DNA from: an uncultured Lachnospiraceae bacterium
GTDB lineage: Bacteria; Bacillota; Clostridia; Lachnospirales; Lachnospiraceae
Length of the DNA stretch: 64,000 nt
Direction: 5' to 3'
Assembly (NCBI GenBank): GCA_934437985.1
Contig: CAKSBI010000001.1
Span: 124,001-188,000 of the forward strand
This document shows, one piece after another, positions 62,237 through 64,000 of the stretch (position 1 is the first letter of the stretch; each line of letters begins with the position of its first letter). Under the pieces are notes generated by a model. The model was not told where the DNA came from, did not search any database, and saw nothing but the letters and a program-made list of their open reading frames with translations. Both the position numbers and the translations under genes were made by a program.

Positions 62237-63076
62237 TTATTCTTTTCCTATCTCAATCGACCCGGCAGACAGCTTGACAATATCCTCTATTTCGTCAACT
62301 GATATATGTGTATATTGTGACAATTCATTCAAAGTGGCAATTCTTCCATATTCCTTTGCCAGAGTCTTTACAGCCTCATTTACAAGCCCTGCCTTGGCAG
62401 CTGCTGCGTATAAAGCTGTCTCACGTTCATTACTGTCATCTATACAATTAATTATGCCTGCACGTATTCTGTCACGTATATATTCCCCACAGATATCACG
62501 CGCATTCCTTTCAATCTCCTGTTCTATATACTCACCCATAAGCAGCTCTTCAATAGCCGCCACAAGTGCCATATTACCTTCTTCAATAAGCTCATCCGAA
62601 GATACACCCCTGCCCGTATATTTTGAAGCAATGTTCATAACAGTAGATAAATGACTTTCAATAACCATATGCTTGTCCTTAACAACTGCACTTCCATCAA
62701 GCAGACGTATACATGCTGCTTCTAAAATCTCATCTTCAGCAACAGACAACTGCCTGACACTCCTTCTATAATGCTTAAGCCTCGCCGAGGATGGTGTGCC
62801 TGAATCTGACTGCTTATCATCCACCTCATTCTGCTTTGTAAGATTATGCCCTGTAAGCCTCTCTTCTGCCTGTCCGGATGATATACTGTCAACATATCCC
62901 CTTACAGTTATCCCACCCTTACATATATAATCATATACATATTCAAGCTGTGCCCCTGACAGCTCCATATCGCTAAAATATGCGTCTATCTCTGCTGTAC
63001 TTATACTGTTATCATTAGTCCTTGCAATATCTACAATCTCACCTAACAATTCAACAAACTTTCTCTGGTCATTCAT
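62237..63076 (-). CDS. Sigma-70-like protein lacking region 4
   Basis: 279 residues. ~5-62 resembles sigma region 1.1 (FVELLGEIVDIARTNDNSIS, then LEYVYDYICKGGITV). ~110-180 resembles 1.2-2.1-2.2: KHMVIESHLSTVMNIASKYTGRGVSSDELIEEGNMALVAAIEE, written here in two parts in known sigma factors as NLR-V..IAKKYTGRG and LIQEGN-GL. ~190-210 is a poor 2.3-2.4, lacking the aromatic WWIRQAI core. ~230-270 resembles region 3 (VNEAVKTLAKEYGRIATLNELS). No region 4. It may bind core polymerase without recognising a -35. AAGGAG precedes ATG 63076. Confidence 0.78.
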   Translation of the reverse strand: MNDQRKFVELLGEIVDIARTNDNSISTAEIDAYFSDMELSGAQLEYVYDYICKGGITVRGYVDSISSGQAEERLTGHNLTKQNEVDDKQSDSGTPSSARLKHYRRSVRQLSVAEDEILEAACIRLLDGSAVVKDKHMVIESHLSTVMNIASKYTGRGVSSDELIEEGNMALVAAIEELLMGEYIEQEIERNARDICGEYIRDRIRAGIINCIDDSNERETALYAAAAKAGLVNEAVKTLAKEYGRIATLNELSQYTHISVDEIEDIVKLSAGSIEIGKE

Positions 63077-63111
63077 ACAGACATCTCCTTACACATAAAA
63101 TTCTTACACAT

Positions 63112-63148
63112 AAAACCGTCCACGAAACAGTTATCTATTCCGTGGACG
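63112..63148 (-). terminator. Terminator-like hairpin after the ilvC gene
   Basis: CGTCCACG ... CGTGGACG 8-bp stem followed by GTTTTATG on the minus strand, in the 114-bp gap between ilvC and the sigma-like gene. Probably ends ilvC. Confidence 0.8.
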
Positions 63149-63190
63149 ATCAGATTATCCTTACATTATTGCTTACTATCGGATTATAAA

Positions 63191-64000
<810 letters not shown>

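Overview
The window looks like a chromosomal segment of a low-GC, monoderm anaerobe of the Clostridia, most likely Lachnospiraceae. The grounds are AT-rich DNA, strong AGGAGG-type ribosome binding sites, an oxygen-sensitive class III ribonucleotide reductase with its activase, the LL-diaminopimelate aminotransferase route to lysine, a T-box and a lysine riboswitch, the sporulation-type gene ylbJ, and no outer-membrane machinery. Species is not assignable by eye. I see no insertion sequence, prophage or CRISPR array. Most genes lie on the minus strand.

Layout. 1-4.5 kb: 5' part of serC, then a T-box controlled ilvD-ilvB operon. 4.5-14.8 kb: a Tad/Flp-type pilus operon (ATPase, two TadB/C membrane proteins, small pilin, two pilin-like proteins, SAF-domain protein, a 1004-residue secreted Ig-like protein, prepilin peptidase), followed on the same strand by a GT2 glycosyltransferase and an LCP-family ligase. 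14.9-35.1 kb: a surface-polysaccharide locus ending at a clear terminator at 14851-14896. It holds dTDP-rhamnose genes (rfbACBD), an ABC exporter pair (wzm/wzt), a flippase, at least seven glycosyltransferases including a 1491-residue methyltransferase-GT2-GT2-WsaF-like fusion, an acyltransferase and an epimerase. 35.2-41.3 kb: holA, tRNA-Ser(CGA), a hybrid histidine kinase, a GNAT acetyltransferase, tRNA-Gly(GCC), cheB and an Hpt protein. 41.4-49.2 kb: mntP and dapL from abutting divergent promoters, dapB, dapA with a lysine riboswitch, cobO-like, a double-OB SSB-like protein, mtnN, apt and a phosphatase. 49.3-57.4 kb: Hpt, a response regulator with a degenerate first receiver, typA, a secreted esterase, tmcAL and ylbJ. 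57.3-64 kb: a coiled-coil protein, rsmD, dut, nrdG and nrdD (with a pair of NrdR-like boxes), an unusual sigma-like protein without region 4, and the 3' part of ilvC.

How the parts work together. The rhamnose and glycosyltransferase genes probably build a rhamnose-containing wall or capsular glycan. The neighbouring pilus operon carries its own glycosyltransferase and LCP ligase, so surface glycan and pilus may be assembled in concert. Two Hpt proteins, a hybrid kinase without its own Hpt, CheB and a receiver protein suggest a dispersed phosphorelay. The nrdD-nrdG-dut set forms a nucleotide-supply unit with NrdR-like control. The candidates for undescribed biology are the compact pilus with its giant Ig-like protein, the multi-domain glycosyltransferase beside two alternative exporters, and the truncated sigma-like protein.
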